NCBI GenBank assembly: GCA_022360655.1
Contig: JAKSCK010000092.1
Location: forward strand, 1 to 64,000
Source: Spirochaetales bacterium
GTDB lineage: Bacteria; Spirochaetota; Spirochaetia; DSM-2461
DNA length: 64,000 nucleotides
Reading direction: 5' to 3'
Positions within the stretch are counted from its first letter, which is position 1. Every line of letters starts with the position of its first letter. Below, in pieces: positions 53,933 to 63,222 of the stretch. Below the pieces are notes generated by a model that searched no databases, was not told the DNA's origin, and saw nothing but the letters and a program-made list of their open reading frames with translations. The position numbers and the translations under genes are program-made.

Positions 53933-54055
53933 TCCTTTCCAAGAAGATTATTCCGCAACAATCGTTTCAGTTGATGGACTCAATGACTCCAAAAAAATAT
54001 GCGCGACTTACTAATTTTTCTATGGTAAGTTGGCCAAAATTTTAAGGAGTTCACC

Positions 54056-54649
54056 GTGCTGAATCGCCCCTTTACAGCCGTGCTTATTTCACTTGTTCTA
54101 CTGACTGTTCTGACCTCTTGTGAGGAAATCAACAAATTGTTCTCTCTACCTCTTGATGAGAACACCACCCAAACCACCACACCTCCTAGAAATTCGTTTT
54201 ACATCACCACTTCAGCAGTGGATGCTCGTGGACATCTTCTCACAAAACATGGCGCGTACAATGGCAGGGCCAACATTTCCCCTCCTCTAGAATGGGGCAA
54301 TGTTCCTGAAGGAACCACATCCTTCGCGATTGAATTGAATGATGAAGATTTTCCCATGATTCACTGGACCTTAGTGGCTCTTAATCCCACCCTTACCAGT
54401 CTTTCAGAAGGAACACTGGCTGGGGGAGAGGAAAAAACAGAATATACCGGTCCCTTTCCACCGCCAGGTTCCGTGCATGATTACAAGTTCACCATCTATG
54501 CGGTGAATGAAAGCCCTTTGCGCATGCGCAACATTTTCACCAATCTGTCCGGAATGCAAGATTTTGAAACAGCCTTTGCCGCAAGTTTCCCTGCAGGACA
54601 AATTCTTGGAAAGAGCTCAACAATCGTGAAGTTCTCTGGCGATGCGTGA
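54056..54649 (+). CDS. PEBP-family (YbhB/YbcL-like) lipoprotein
   Basis: 197 residues from GTG with AAGGAG six bases upstream. A lipoprotein signal (lipobox TVLTSC) is followed by a phosphatidylethanolamine-binding-protein fold: ISPPLEWGNVPEGTTSFAIELNDEDFP, IHWTLVALNP, and GPFPPPGSVHDYKFTIYAV in place of GPCPP. The bacterial role of this fold is not well known; as a lipoprotein it faces the periplasm or surface. Confidence 0.88.
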   Translation: MLNRPFTAVLISLVLLTVLTSCEEINKLFSLPLDENTTQTTTPPRNSFYITTSAVDARGHLLTKHGAYNGRANISPPLEWGNVPEGTTSFAIELNDEDFPMIHWTLVALNPTLTSLSEGTLAGGEEKTEYTGPFPPPGSVHDYKFTIYAVNESPLRMRNIFTNLSGMQDFETAFAASFPAGQILGKSSTIVKFSGDA

Positions 54650-54683
54650 TGACCGCTTGAAATTCTGGCGGTCAATCCCACAA

Positions 54684-54715
54684 AAAAAGACGGTCCCAAG
54701 GGACCGTCTTTTTCA
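54684..54715. terminator. Bidirectional intrinsic terminator
   Basis: AAAAAGACGGTCC / GGACCGTCTTTTT has A/T runs on both sides, between the converging PEBP and malic enzyme genes. Confidence 0.92.
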
Positions 54716-54739
54716 TGCACACGGAATGGTTTGCCTCAA

Positions 54740-56020
54740 CTAGGCCCAGTAGCGCTCCATTCGTTGACGCAAATCTGCCGCATAGGCCTCCCAATCCTTT
54801 ATGGGTTGAGCAGCTAATCCCTCTTCACAGGCCGCCTTGGCCACAGCCACTGCCTCCCATTCAATCACCCGGGGATCAAAGGGCTTGGGTACCACATACT
54901 CCGGTCCAAATTCAAAATCCCGGCCATAGGCCTTTCGCACCTCTTCAGGTACAGGCTCTTTGGCCAATGCAGCCAACGCTTTGGCCGCGGCCATTTTCAT
55001 GCCTTCTGAAATTTTGGTGGCTCGTACATCCAAGGCTCCCCGGAAAATGAAGGGAAAGCCCAGCACATTGTTCACCTGATTGGGATAGTCGGATCGGCCT
55101 GTTCCCATAATCACATCAGACCGTGTTTCTTTTGCCAGAGGATAGGTGATTTCCGGATTGGGATTAGCCATGGCAAAAACAATGGGATTTTTGTTCATGG
55201 AAAGAAGCATGTCCGGTGTCAGCACATCGGCCACGGATAAACCAATGAAGGCATCAGCACCCGCCACCGCCTCCGCAAGGGTTCGTTCTGGTCGATTGGT
55301 TGCAAAGAGTGCTTTTTCCGGAGTCAGTCCTTCCTCTCCCTGATAGATCACCCCTTTTCTATCGCACATCATCAGGTTCTCTTTGCGAACCCCAGCCGCC
55401 AAGAACATTTTTGCGCAGCTGATTCCAGCTGCACCGGCCCCGTTGAACACCACCTTCATGTCAGAAAGGTTCCTGCCCGTCACTTCCGCTGCATTCATCA
55501 CACCAGCGGTGCAAATGATGGCGGTGCCATGCTGGTCATCATGAAAAATGGGAATGTTGCATTTTTTGATAAGCTCTTGCTCAATGCGGAAGCAGTCAGG
55601 AGCCCCAATGTCCTCCAGATTCACGCCCCCAAAGGTGGGCTCCAAGGTTTTTACAATGTCTATGATTTTGTCTGGATCTTTGGTGTCCAACTCAATATCA
55701 AACACATCAATGTCAGCAAAACGTTTGAAGAGAACCCCTTTGCCTTCCATCACAGGTTTGGAGGCCAAAGCCCCTCGGTCTCCCAAACCTAAAATGGCCG
55801 TTCCATTGGAAATCACCGCCACAAGATTTCCTTTTCCTGTGTAGCGGTAGGCATTTTCCGCATCATCGGCAATGGCCAGCACAGGATGGGCCACACCAGG
55901 GGAATAGGCCAAGGAAAGCTCATCCGCTGTGGTGCAGGGCTTGGTGGGAACCACCTCCGTCTTACCAGGTTTTCCATTCATCTCATGGTAGGCCAGAGCC
56001 TTGCTCTTCATGTCATCCAT
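54740..56020 (-). CDS. NAD(P)-dependent malic enzyme
   Basis: 426 residues, the short bacterial type without a phosphotransacetylase domain: SLAYSPGVAHPV, VISNGTAILGLGDRG, KRFADIDVFDIE, IPIFHDDQHGTAI, VVFNGAGAAGISCAKMFL and FAMANPNPEITY. It decarboxylates malate to pyruvate. It lies downstream of a malate/lactate dehydrogenase-2 gene on the same strand, with a hairpin between. Confidence 0.96.
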   Translation of the reverse strand: MDDMKSKALAYHEMNGKPGKTEVVPTKPCTTADELSLAYSPGVAHPVLAIADDAENAYRYTGKGNLVAVISNGTAILGLGDRGALASKPVMEGKGVLFKRFADIDVFDIELDTKDPDKIIDIVKTLEPTFGGVNLEDIGAPDCFRIEQELIKKCNIPIFHDDQHGTAIICTAGVMNAAEVTGRNLSDMKVVFNGAGAAGISCAKMFLAAGVRKENLMMCDRKGVIYQGEEGLTPEKALFATNRPERTLAEAVAGADAFIGLSVADVLTPDMLLSMNKNPIVFAMANPNPEITYPLAKETRSDVIMGTGRSDYPNQVNNVLGFPFIFRGALDVRATKISEGMKMAAAKALAALAKEPVPEEVRKAYGRDFEFGPEYVVPKPFDPRVIEWEAVAVAKAACEEGLAAQPIKDWEAYAADLRQRMERYWA

Positions 56021-56081
56021 TGCATCATCCTCAACTTCAATCGTCTCACAGAAAAATCATGGGAAAAATCCCTTCCAAACC

Positions 56082-56173
56082 ACCCCTCCCAGAGCCGGTT
56101 CGGAATGTCAGACTCTCCCGTTTTCATCCAAAGCCCCCCTCAACCAAGGCCAGAAACCGGGGCTGGGAGGGGT
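56082..56173. terminator. Long imperfect inverted repeat between the dehydrogenase and malic enzyme genes
   Basis: ACCCCTCCCAG (56082-56092) pairs with CTGGGAGGGGT (56163-56173), and GCCGGTT with AACCGG just inside. A T-run (GATTTTTCCC) follows on the minus strand some 25 bp further on. It could be a partial terminator. Confidence 0.45.
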
Positions 56174-56190
56174 CGACCTGAACCAAATTC

Positions 56191-57315
56191 TTAATCCCAG
56201 GGATACTGGAAATCCAGATTCCACCGTTCACGACAGGTATTCATCACATTTTGCAGGGCTTCAGGAACCGGGCATCCATGCTCCATACGGAACAAACGCG
56301 CTTCATGCTCCTTTTCCCCAGCAGTGTAGATTCGCTCTGCACCAGGAGCCACCTCAGAAGCACGAAGGTCTCGCATGATAGCCCCAGCAATGGCCTTGAA
56401 CACGGTCAGAGGAACAAAATGCTCAATATCAATGGCCATGAAAAAATGCCCTAGAGGATAGGGAATCTTGTTTCCATTCTCATCAAAGCCGCCAAGAGCT
56501 TTCAGATAGGAACCATTCTGCAGAGCCGCACACAGCACTTCCACCACCGTGGCATAGCCATAGCCTTTGTAACCGGCCGTGTCTTCACCCAATCCACCAA
56601 AGGGAGCCAAAGCAGCCTTCCCCTTGGTGAGATCCACCAGCACCTGATCGGTGTCTGTGCGGGTCTTTCCCTCTCTATCAATCACCCAACCCGCTGGAAG
56701 CTTTTTCCCGGATCGGCTGTACATTTCAATCTTGCCCCGTTGGCTCACACTGGTGGCACAGTCCAGCACAAAGGGGAATTCTTCATCGGTGGGAAATCCA
56801 AAGGTGAGGGGGTTGGTGCCCAGCATATTTTCCACACCATGGGTGGGAGCAATGGAAGGACGCGCATTGGTTCCAGTGATGCCCACCATACCCGCATCAC
56901 TGGCCATGGTGGTGTAGTAACCGGCAATACCATAATGGGTGGAGTTTCGAACCGCCACCATGCCCAAGCCCTTGTCCTTGGCTTTTTGAATGGCCATTTC
57001 CATGGCTTTGCGGGCCACCACATGCCCCATGCCGTTGTTTCCATCGAGAACGGCCGTGGTTTCGGTTTCTTTCACCACATCAATTTTGGTTTCTGTATTC
57101 AAGATTCCCGCATCAATGCGGTCCAGATAAATGGGTTTGAGTCGTCCAATTCCATGAGAATCAATGCCCCGCTTATCAGACTCAATGAGCACATCGGTGA
57201 CAATGTCAGCATCGGCTTCAGGCACACCAATTTTCACCAGACACTGCTTCATAAAACTCTCAAGCAGGGGAAAATCAATCCAATGACATCCTTTGTACTG
57301 GTCCGCATAACTCAT
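56191..57315 (-). CDS. Malate/L-lactate dehydrogenase, Ldh_2 family
   Basis: 374 residues of the NAD(P)-dependent AllD/ComC/YbiC family, unrelated to classical MDH: RGIDSHGIGRL, GMVAVRNSTHYGIAGYY, ENMLGTNPLTFGFPT, and GYKGYGYATVVEVLCAAL. Members oxidise malate, lactate, sulfolactate, ureidoglycolate or 2,3-diketogulonate. The nearby malic enzyme suggests a hydroxy acid related to malate. AAGGAGAACGCC precedes the ATG. Confidence 0.9.
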   Translation of the reverse strand: MSYADQYKGCHWIDFPLLESFMKQCLVKIGVPEADADIVTDVLIESDKRGIDSHGIGRLKPIYLDRIDAGILNTETKIDVVKETETTAVLDGNNGMGHVVARKAMEMAIQKAKDKGLGMVAVRNSTHYGIAGYYTTMASDAGMVGITGTNARPSIAPTHGVENMLGTNPLTFGFPTDEEFPFVLDCATSVSQRGKIEMYSRSGKKLPAGWVIDREGKTRTDTDQVLVDLTKGKAALAPFGGLGEDTAGYKGYGYATVVEVLCAALQNGSYLKALGGFDENGNKIPYPLGHFFMAIDIEHFVPLTVFKAIAGAIMRDLRASEVAPGAERIYTAGEKEHEARLFRMEHGCPVPEALQNVMNTCRERWNLDFQYPWD

Positions 57316-57388
57316 GGCGTTCTCCTTTTATTAGCCCTTCATCAATTTTCTATGTCCACCCAGTTTTCCTGGGTTTGTTTCTCAAAAT

Positions 57389-58216
57389 TTAGAACGACCC
57401 CGGCATTCCACCGGGGTTTTGAGGGGAGGGTGAAAGAGCCAATTCTTCTGGTACCACTACCGTAACTCCTGCCTCTCGAAACTCAGGAGCCCAGGTATCA
57501 CTGTCAGAAATGATGCGTGACACGGATTCCAAAGGTCCGATTCGAAAGGGACACACCCGTCCCACTTTGGCCGAATCGGCCACCACATCCACAGAATTCA
57601 CAATTTCAATCATGCGTCGTGTCAGTGCCGCTTCTTCTGGAACAGGCGAACTCAAACCAGCCTTCAAGCTGATTCCATCCGCCCCCAGGATGGCCCGAGC
57701 TGGAGCCAAATCTTCCAAGAGTCTGAGAGCCCATTCTCCCACGGCACATCCCGATTCCGGACGGTATCGGCCACCAATGAGAAGAACTTCTGCGGCAACA
57801 GTTTCGGGAAGCTCGGCCACGGCAGCCATGTTGTTTGTGATGATGCGAAGATCGGGCCGCCGGGCCAAATGACGAATCACCAACCGCGTTGTGGAACCGG
57901 AATTCACCAGCACCGTTTCTCCCTCAGGAATAAGAGAGGCGGCCAGCAAAGCAATGGATTCTTTGGCCTCTCGCTGCTCATGATCCTTTTCTCGAAATAC
58001 CCGTTCCCGATGAACATGCCGAAGAGGCAAAGCTCCTCCATGGGTGCGTTCCAAGAGTCCTTCGGCCTCGAGGGCATCGAGGTCGCGACGAACGGTCATT
58101 TCTGAAACAGAAAACAGGCGGCCTAATTCTTCCACCCGTACCGCGCCTTTCGAATCAAGTTCGGAGAGAATTCGTTGGCGTCTATGAGCAGGCAGTCGGG
58201 TGTTTGAGGAATCCAT
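57389..58216 (-). CDS. DeoR-family transcriptional regulator
   Basis: 275 residues. An N-terminal HTH (RVEELGRLFSVSEMTVRRDLDALEAEGLLERTHGGAL) is the DeoR signature. The C-terminal DeoRC sugar-phosphate sensor domain has VLVNSGSTTRLVIRHL and RIITNN. It probably controls the two metabolic genes downstream, in response to a phosphorylated intermediate. Two inverted 13-bp sites lie just upstream of its start. Confidence 0.92.
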   Translation of the reverse strand: MDSSNTRLPAHRRQRILSELDSKGAVRVEELGRLFSVSEMTVRRDLDALEAEGLLERTHGGALPLRHVHRERVFREKDHEQREAKESIALLAASLIPEGETVLVNSGSTTRLVIRHLARRPDLRIITNNMAAVAELPETVAAEVLLIGGRYRPESGCAVGEWALRLLEDLAPARAILGADGISLKAGLSSPVPEEAALTRRMIEIVNSVDVVADSAKVGRVCPFRIGPLESVSRIISDSDTWAPEFREAGVTVVVPEELALSPSPQNPGGMPGSF

Positions 58217-58230
58217 GGGAAGAAGTTAAC

Positions 58231-58291
58231 ACAAAAACGAACATTGCAAAACAATTTCTCTCTTTTATTCACATATTTTGTTCGTTTTTGT
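58231..58291. promoter_or_regulatory. Paired inverted 13-bp sites upstream of the DeoR gene
   Basis: ACAAAAACGAACA (58231-58243) and its exact reverse complement TGTTCGTTTTTGT (58279-58291) lie 48 bp apart centre to centre, inside the DeoR promoter region and next to the end of the polyprenyl synthase gene. TTCGTTTT-like sites are typical DeoR operators, so autoregulation by looping is likely. Confidence 0.7.
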
Positions 58292-58299
58292 TCTTTTTA

Positions 58300-59358
58300 T
58301 CACACCATGGTTTGGATGAATTGATCCAGAAGGCCCAAGAGGACATCCCGCGGATGTCCTGGGGGAAGCTGTTCCACCACAGCTTCCCGCCCTTCCTTTA
58401 GAAGGGCATGGGCCTTTTCCTTGGCCTTCTCAATAGCTCCTGAAGATTGAATCACTTCTATGGCCTGATAAACCGCCGTCCAATCCCCTTGAGGAGCTTC
58501 AAGAGCAGCTCTTTCAAAAAGGTCCACCAAGATGGGAACATCCTCTGGGCAACTCTGGCAATGGAGAATAACGGGAAGACTCTTCTTGCCTTCCACAATG
58601 TCATCTCCTTTATCTTTGCCAGGAATTCCTGAAGACAGATTTTGAACATCGTCTAGAATTTGAAATCCCACTCCAATGCTCTCCCAGGCCCGGCCCAAAC
58701 GTTCCGCGCATGCCGTGGCTTCCGTGCCCGCTCCCAAAGCTCCCCGAACTCCAATGCGGGCGGCAAATCCAGACAGGCTTCCCGTTTTATAACGGCACAT
58801 TCGAAGATAAGAGGCTTCATCCGGTATCACGGACTTCTCTCGATGCCAGAGAATGTCGTAGCCCTGTCCCATATGCAAACGACGAAGGGCAGCCATGTAA
58901 TCCCGGCTCAATGCTGCCACCAAGGAATCGTCCAAAGATTCATCATCAAAGAGAAAGGTGGGAAGGAAATACATCAGATTCCCCATATTAATGGAAAGAT
59001 CCTCTCCATGAACAAGATGCACCGCCGGTCCTCCCCGACGCGTGGTAGAAGCATCCTCTATATCATCCACAATGAGAGAACCGTTATGAGGGATTTCTGC
59101 CAGAATGGAAAAAAGGTCCGCTGAAGATCCTCCCCCCAAGGCCTCACAAACACAAACACTCACCAAGGGGCGCCAACGCTTCCCTCCCCTGTTCAAAAGC
59201 TCCCGGCCTGGTTCCAAAAACACATTGGCCCAATCCGTTCGGGCTTCAGGACAGGAATGTGCCGCCATTTGCGTCACCCAAGAGGTATCCACCTGAGCAG
59301 GAAAAACCCGCTGTAAAGCCTGTTCAATGCGTTTGCGGTACTGTGAGGAATCATCCAT
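58300..59358 (-). CDS. Polyprenyl diphosphate synthase (FPP/GGPP type)
   Basis: 352 residues. The first Asp-rich motif is DDIED in LIVDDIEDASTTRRGGPAVH; the second reads DDVQN in FQILDDVQNLSSG, with Asn in place of the usual last Asp. KTGSLSGFAARIG matches the family KT motif. It makes allylic prenyl diphosphates from IPP for quinones or lipid carriers. The ATG at 59358 is taken; another lies 11 codons upstream. Confidence 0.87.
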   Translation of the reverse strand: MDDSSQYRKRIEQALQRVFPAQVDTSWVTQMAAHSCPEARTDWANVFLEPGRELLNRGGKRWRPLVSVCVCEALGGGSSADLFSILAEIPHNGSLIVDDIEDASTTRRGGPAVHLVHGEDLSINMGNLMYFLPTFLFDDESLDDSLVAALSRDYMAALRRLHMGQGYDILWHREKSVIPDEASYLRMCRYKTGSLSGFAARIGVRGALGAGTEATACAERLGRAWESIGVGFQILDDVQNLSSGIPGKDKGDDIVEGKKSLPVILHCQSCPEDVPILVDLFERAALEAPQGDWTAVYQAIEVIQSSGAIEKAKEKAHALLKEGREAVVEQLPPGHPRDVLLGLLDQFIQTMV

Positions 59359-59442
59359 GGGAGCAGTATGACGGGAGAGGCCTTTTGCCACTAGGGAAGC
59401 TGATACGGAAAAGCTCTAAGTGGCCATTCTTTCACTAATCTG

Positions 59443-59847
59443 TTAGGCCTGATAAGGAGAAAGAGCTCCATCAAAATCCAGTTCCATGGCTTGATTCGAC
59501 TCTTTTCCCAGAACCCATAATTCTTTGACTCCAACCGTCTCTGAAATGGCGGCTAAAGAGGCCATGGACAAATCAAAGGGCTCTGACCGTCCCAGTTCAA
59601 TGATCCGTTCAATTTCACGGGCGCCAAGATCCAGAATTCGCACCCCACCTCGTTCACACCAGGAAAGAAAGTCATGCACCGCTTCATGGGAAAAGGAAAG
59701 TTGATTGCAGGCATCCGTCACCACTGGCCAAGTGGAAACTAGTCGACAGCCACTGGTTTTGAGGAAATCCACAGCTTGAGCATGTCGAGAATCTGAACCA
59801 TCAAATAAGGCCACTAATGGACGTGGCCCCACCAGCACACTTTTCAC
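59443..59847 (-). CDS. PIN-domain protein, probable VapC-like toxin
   Basis: 134 residues from GTG, overlapping the antitoxin stop by 4 bp. PIN-like features are PLVALFDGSDSRHAQAVDFL at the N terminus and a C-terminal acidic PFDLSMASLAAISET. These are consistent with a Mg2+-dependent ribonuclease. VapC toxins usually cut tRNA or rRNA. The target is unknown. Confidence 0.8.
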   Translation of the reverse strand: MKSVLVGPRPLVALFDGSDSRHAQAVDFLKTSGCRLVSTWPVVTDACNQLSFSHEAVHDFLSWCERGGVRILDLGAREIERIIELGRSEPFDLSMASLAAISETVGVKELWVLGKESNQAMELDFDGALSPYQA

Positions 59848-60065
59848 ATTCCTCTCCCAAAGGTGGATCGATTCTGTAAAGAGGAAGAGCTGGCAAATCG
59901 ACCAAACAGATCTTTACCAAGTTCAAAGGCCGAAACAGAAGACATATGTCGTTCCAAATACTCGGTGATGGCAGCCTGAATCACATCGGTTTTTGATTTA
60001 TGCTCCACCACCCGTAAGAAGTCGAGTTGCATCTCGATGTCTTCGGGAAGACGAATTGTTAGCAT
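59844..60065 (-). CDS. Ribbon-helix-helix antitoxin
   Basis: 73 residues. An N-terminal RHH fold (LTIRLPEDIEMQLDFLRVVEHKSKTDVIQAAITEYLERH) binds DNA, and a polar C-terminal tail would neutralise the toxin. GAGG seven bases before the ATG. It is first in the operon, so it probably represses both genes. Confidence 0.85.
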   Translation of the reverse strand: MLTIRLPEDIEMQLDFLRVVEHKSKTDVIQAAITEYLERHMSSVSAFELGKDLFGRFASSSSLQNRSTFGRGM

Positions 60066-60214
60066 AAATGAACCTCACAAAACATGTTTAGTTCTTCCCT
60101 TTACCTGAGTCAAATCCTCGTGTTTCTGATTTCTTGAATTGCGAGGGAATGAGTCGAGTTAAATATTACATTTATCATCTTGCCGTCAGTAAACCTGCGC
60201 AGTATTGTTTTCCA

Positions 60215-61879
60215 ATGACTGAGAAACTAACGCTTCAATCCATATTCCTTGAAACGTGTCGGAAATGGCCGGAACGTCCGGCTCTAGGATCCGTGGGAAC
60301 TCCTTTACGCACCTATTCCGAAGTTCTCGGCGATGCTGCAGGGTGGGCCGAATGGTTCACATCCCTGGGCATGAAGCAAGGAGACCGTGTGGCCATACTT
60401 GCTGAAAGCCGTGCTGAATGGGGTGCCGTGTATTTTGGTGCAGTAACAGCCGGTTTTGCGGCTGTTCCCATTCTTCCCGACTTTGCCCCTGCTCAAGTTG
60501 CCCACATCTTAGAGCATTCTGAATCTTCTGCGGCCGTTGTGTCTGAACGTAGTACCGCTTCCATGAATAAGGCTCTTGAGATGAGTGAAACGCTCACTTC
60601 AAGCTTTCCCATTGCCAGAATGAATGATGGACTTATTCTTTCCGGTGCCAGTGAAGGACAAACCATTCAACCTTCTGACCGTCCAGATGATGTGTTTCAT
60701 GTTACTGTTCAGCCGGGGGATATGGCCTCCCTTCTGTACACCTCTGGAACCACTGGAACCTCCAAAGGTGTGATGCTTTCTCACAACGCCATTGCCCGAA
60801 ATGCCGTGACAGGCTATGAAGCCGGTCTCCAGGGGAATTATGAGAACATGGTGGCCCTTTCCGTACTTCCCTTAGCGCATACCTATGAATGCACCGTGGG
60901 TCTGGTTGGTATGGTGGCCTATGGTGGGCAAACACATTATTTGGATGGTCCTCCAACACCATCCCGTCTCCTCAAAGCTCTTTCCATTGTTCGCCCCTCC
61001 ATCATGCTCACCGTTCCGTTATTGATGGAAAAAATCTTCCGCTCCCGCATCTCTGGCCCCATCAAAAGCAAACCTGTTTTGCGAAAGCTCTATAAACTTC
61101 CCCCCATGCGTTGGTTGATTCATCAACTGGCAGGAAAAAAGGTGAAGCAACTGTTTGGTGGCCGACTGCGATTCTACGGCATTGGTGGAGCTCCCCTTCC
61201 TGGTGATGTGGAACGATTCCTTCGGGATGCCAAGTTCCCCTATTCCGTGGGTTATGGACTCACGGAAACAGCACCATTGTTAGCCGGTGGCGACCCTCGG
61301 CTGATGAGTTACCGTTCCACTGGCACCGTATTGAAAGATGTGACCATTCGCATCCATGATCCCAACGCCGAGGGTGTGGGAGAAATTCAGGCCCTTTCCC
61401 CCAGTGTGATGCTGGGTTACTGGAATGATGAAGAACGCACAAAGGCCGCCTTCACAGAGGATGGATGGTTCAGAACCGGAGATTTGGGCATGTTTGCCAA
61501 GGGAAAACTCTTCATCAAAGGCCGTTTGAAAGATGTTCTGCTGGGATCCAATGGAGAAAACATTTACCCGGATGAAGTTGAAACTGTGCTCAACGGTCAA
61601 AATCTTGTGGCCGAATCCTTGGCCTACATCATGGATGGCCGCCTTGTGGCCCGAATTCTTCTGGATACAGAAAAAATTTCAGCCGAAATTACCAAACGTG
61701 GTTTGGTTGGAACGGAACGCATCAACGAATGGAAAAACGAAATGATGGATAACATCCGCAAAGAAGCCAACAAACATTTGGGCCGAAATTCACGGATTCA
61801 TGCCTTCATTGAGCAAACCATTCCATTTGAGAAAACCCCCTCTCTCAAAATCAAACGCTTTTTGTATACAGGGGCCTAA
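60215..61879 (+). CDS. Long-chain acyl-CoA synthetase (AMP-forming)
   Basis: 554 residues of the ANL superfamily: LLYTSGTTGTSKGVMLSH (AMP-binding loop), GIGGAPLPGDVE, GYGLTETAPLL, WFRTGDLG and KGRLKDVLLGSNGENIYPDE. It activates fatty acids to acyl-CoA for lipid synthesis or breakdown; the chain length is not clear. I chose the ATG at 60215, which starts MTEKLTLQSIF as in homologues, though no good ribosome-binding site is visible; 60149 and 60134 are in frame. Confidence 0.88.
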   Translation: MTEKLTLQSIFLETCRKWPERPALGSVGTPLRTYSEVLGDAAGWAEWFTSLGMKQGDRVAILAESRAEWGAVYFGAVTAGFAAVPILPDFAPAQVAHILEHSESSAAVVSERSTASMNKALEMSETLTSSFPIARMNDGLILSGASEGQTIQPSDRPDDVFHVTVQPGDMASLLYTSGTTGTSKGVMLSHNAIARNAVTGYEAGLQGNYENMVALSVLPLAHTYECTVGLVGMVAYGGQTHYLDGPPTPSRLLKALSIVRPSIMLTVPLLMEKIFRSRISGPIKSKPVLRKLYKLPPMRWLIHQLAGKKVKQLFGGRLRFYGIGGAPLPGDVERFLRDAKFPYSVGYGLTETAPLLAGGDPRLMSYRSTGTVLKDVTIRIHDPNAEGVGEIQALSPSVMLGYWNDEERTKAAFTEDGWFRTGDLGMFAKGKLFIKGRLKDVLLGSNGENIYPDEVETVLNGQNLVAESLAYIMDGRLVARILLDTEKISAEITKRGLVGTERINEWKNEMMDNIRKEANKHLGRNSRIHAFIEQTIPFEKTPSLKIKRFLYTGA

Positions 61880-61889
61880 TTCCCCCATT

Positions 61890-61915
61890 CCCTCCTTCCA
61901 CGCTTGGAAGGAGGG
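61890..61915 (+). terminator. Hairpin after the acyl-CoA synthetase gene
   Basis: 11-bp perfect stem (CCCTCCTTCCA / TGGAAGGAGGG) with a 4-nt loop but no T-run. Confidence 0.5.
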
Positions 61916-61966
61916 TGGTCCCAACACCTCTCTTCCCTCCCTTCTTTACCAGCGATAGAGTGGGGC

Positions 61967-63148
61967 ATGAATCTTGAATTTGCTCAACGAACCCACAGAA
62001 TGTCAGCCAGTGCCATCCGTGAGATTCTCAAAGTGGCCAATCAGGAGGGAATGATCTCTCTTGCCGGAGGAATTCCGGCCCCCTCCACCTTTCCTATGGA
62101 AATTCTCAACTCCCTCTTTGATACCGCATTAGAACGGTGGAAAGAACGAATTTTTCAATATGATCTCTCAGAAGGATTCCTTCCCTTACGAGAGGCATCC
62201 GTGAACTATCTGAAAACGTTTGGTGTAGAAAGTCTGGCCCAAAACATCTTTGTCACCTCTGGTTCTCAAGGACTCCTTGATGCAGTGGGAAAGGTACTCA
62301 TACATCCTGGCGACAAGGTGGCGGTCGAATCTCCCTGCTACCTGGGGGCCCTTCAGGCTTTTCGTCCGTATCAACCTGAATTTGTTTCTGTCAAAACGGA
62401 TGAATGGGGAACCATCCCCGAATCTCTCCACAAGGTACTCAGCCAACACCGTCCCAAGTTCACCTATTTAGTCCCCACCTTCCAGAATCCCAGCGGTCGC
62501 ACTCTTCCACTTCAACGAAGAAAGGCCATTGCTGAGATACTTCAGAATCATGAGGCTCTTTTAGTTGAGGACGACCCCTACGCGGCTCTCCGCTACGGGG
62601 GAGAGCCCCTGCCATCTATTCGCTCTTTTGCTCCCCAACATGTGCTCTATGCCACCACCCTTTCCAAAACCTTTGCACCTGGCCTTCGCTTGGGCTTAAC
62701 CGTTCCTCCCGAAGGTCCCATGGGCAACGAGTTGGGCTCATGGCTCATTAAGGCTAAACAGGGCACCGATTTGCACACCGCCACCCTGGGACAAGCACTC
62801 GCCGCTGTGTATCTTGAAGAGGGACATCTAGAACGCCAACTTCCCAAAATCATCTCCTATTACACTCCTCGTCTTCAGGCCATGTTGGAGGCTCTTGAAG
62901 AGCATTTCCCTCAGGACTGGACATGGAGTCACCCAGAAGGAGGCATGTTTGTTTGGGCTGAAGGACCTGATGGCACAAACATTGATGCCATAAGCTCCCA
63001 GGCCTTAACCCAGGGAGTCGCAGTTGTGCCTGGGCATCACTTCCATGCTCATCCGGAAAATGCTCCCCCCAGTTTCCGACTGAATTTCACCAATGCAGAG
63101 CCTCAGCAAATCAAAAAAGCCATTGCCATCTTAGCCCAATGTCTTTGA
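61967..63148 (+). CDS. PLP-dependent aminotransferase (class I, LysN/2-aminoadipate type)
   Basis: 393 residues: ISLAGGIPAPSTFP, FQYDLSEGFLPLREA, VTSGSQGLLDAVGKVLIHPGD, PTFQNPSGRTLP, VEDDPYAALRY and the PLP lysine in TTLSKTFAPGLRLG. This layout fits the 2-aminoadipate, aromatic or branched-chain group rather than aspartate aminotransferase. The ATG at 61967 begins at the usual family start; no strong ribosome-binding site is visible. Confidence 0.88.
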   Translation: MNLEFAQRTHRMSASAIREILKVANQEGMISLAGGIPAPSTFPMEILNSLFDTALERWKERIFQYDLSEGFLPLREASVNYLKTFGVESLAQNIFVTSGSQGLLDAVGKVLIHPGDKVAVESPCYLGALQAFRPYQPEFVSVKTDEWGTIPESLHKVLSQHRPKFTYLVPTFQNPSGRTLPLQRRKAIAEILQNHEALLVEDDPYAALRYGGEPLPSIRSFAPQHVLYATTLSKTFAPGLRLGLTVPPEGPMGNELGSWLIKAKQGTDLHTATLGQALAAVYLEEGHLERQLPKIISYYTPRLQAMLEALEEHFPQDWTWSHPEGGMFVWAEGPDGTNIDAISSQALTQGVAVVPGHHFHAHPENAPPSFRLNFTNAEPQQIKKAIAILAQCL

Positions 63149-63153
63149 TGATC

Positions 63154-63173
63154 CCTCCGGCCAAGGCCGGAGG
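63154..63173 (+). terminator. Hairpin after the aminotransferase gene
   Basis: CCTCCGGCC-AA-GGCCGGAGG, a compact palindrome without a T-run, 6 bp after the stop. Confidence 0.45.
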
Positions 63174-63222
63174 TTGAACTGGAAGAATCACACCTCCTTC
63201 CAGATCTGCCGATAATCGAATC

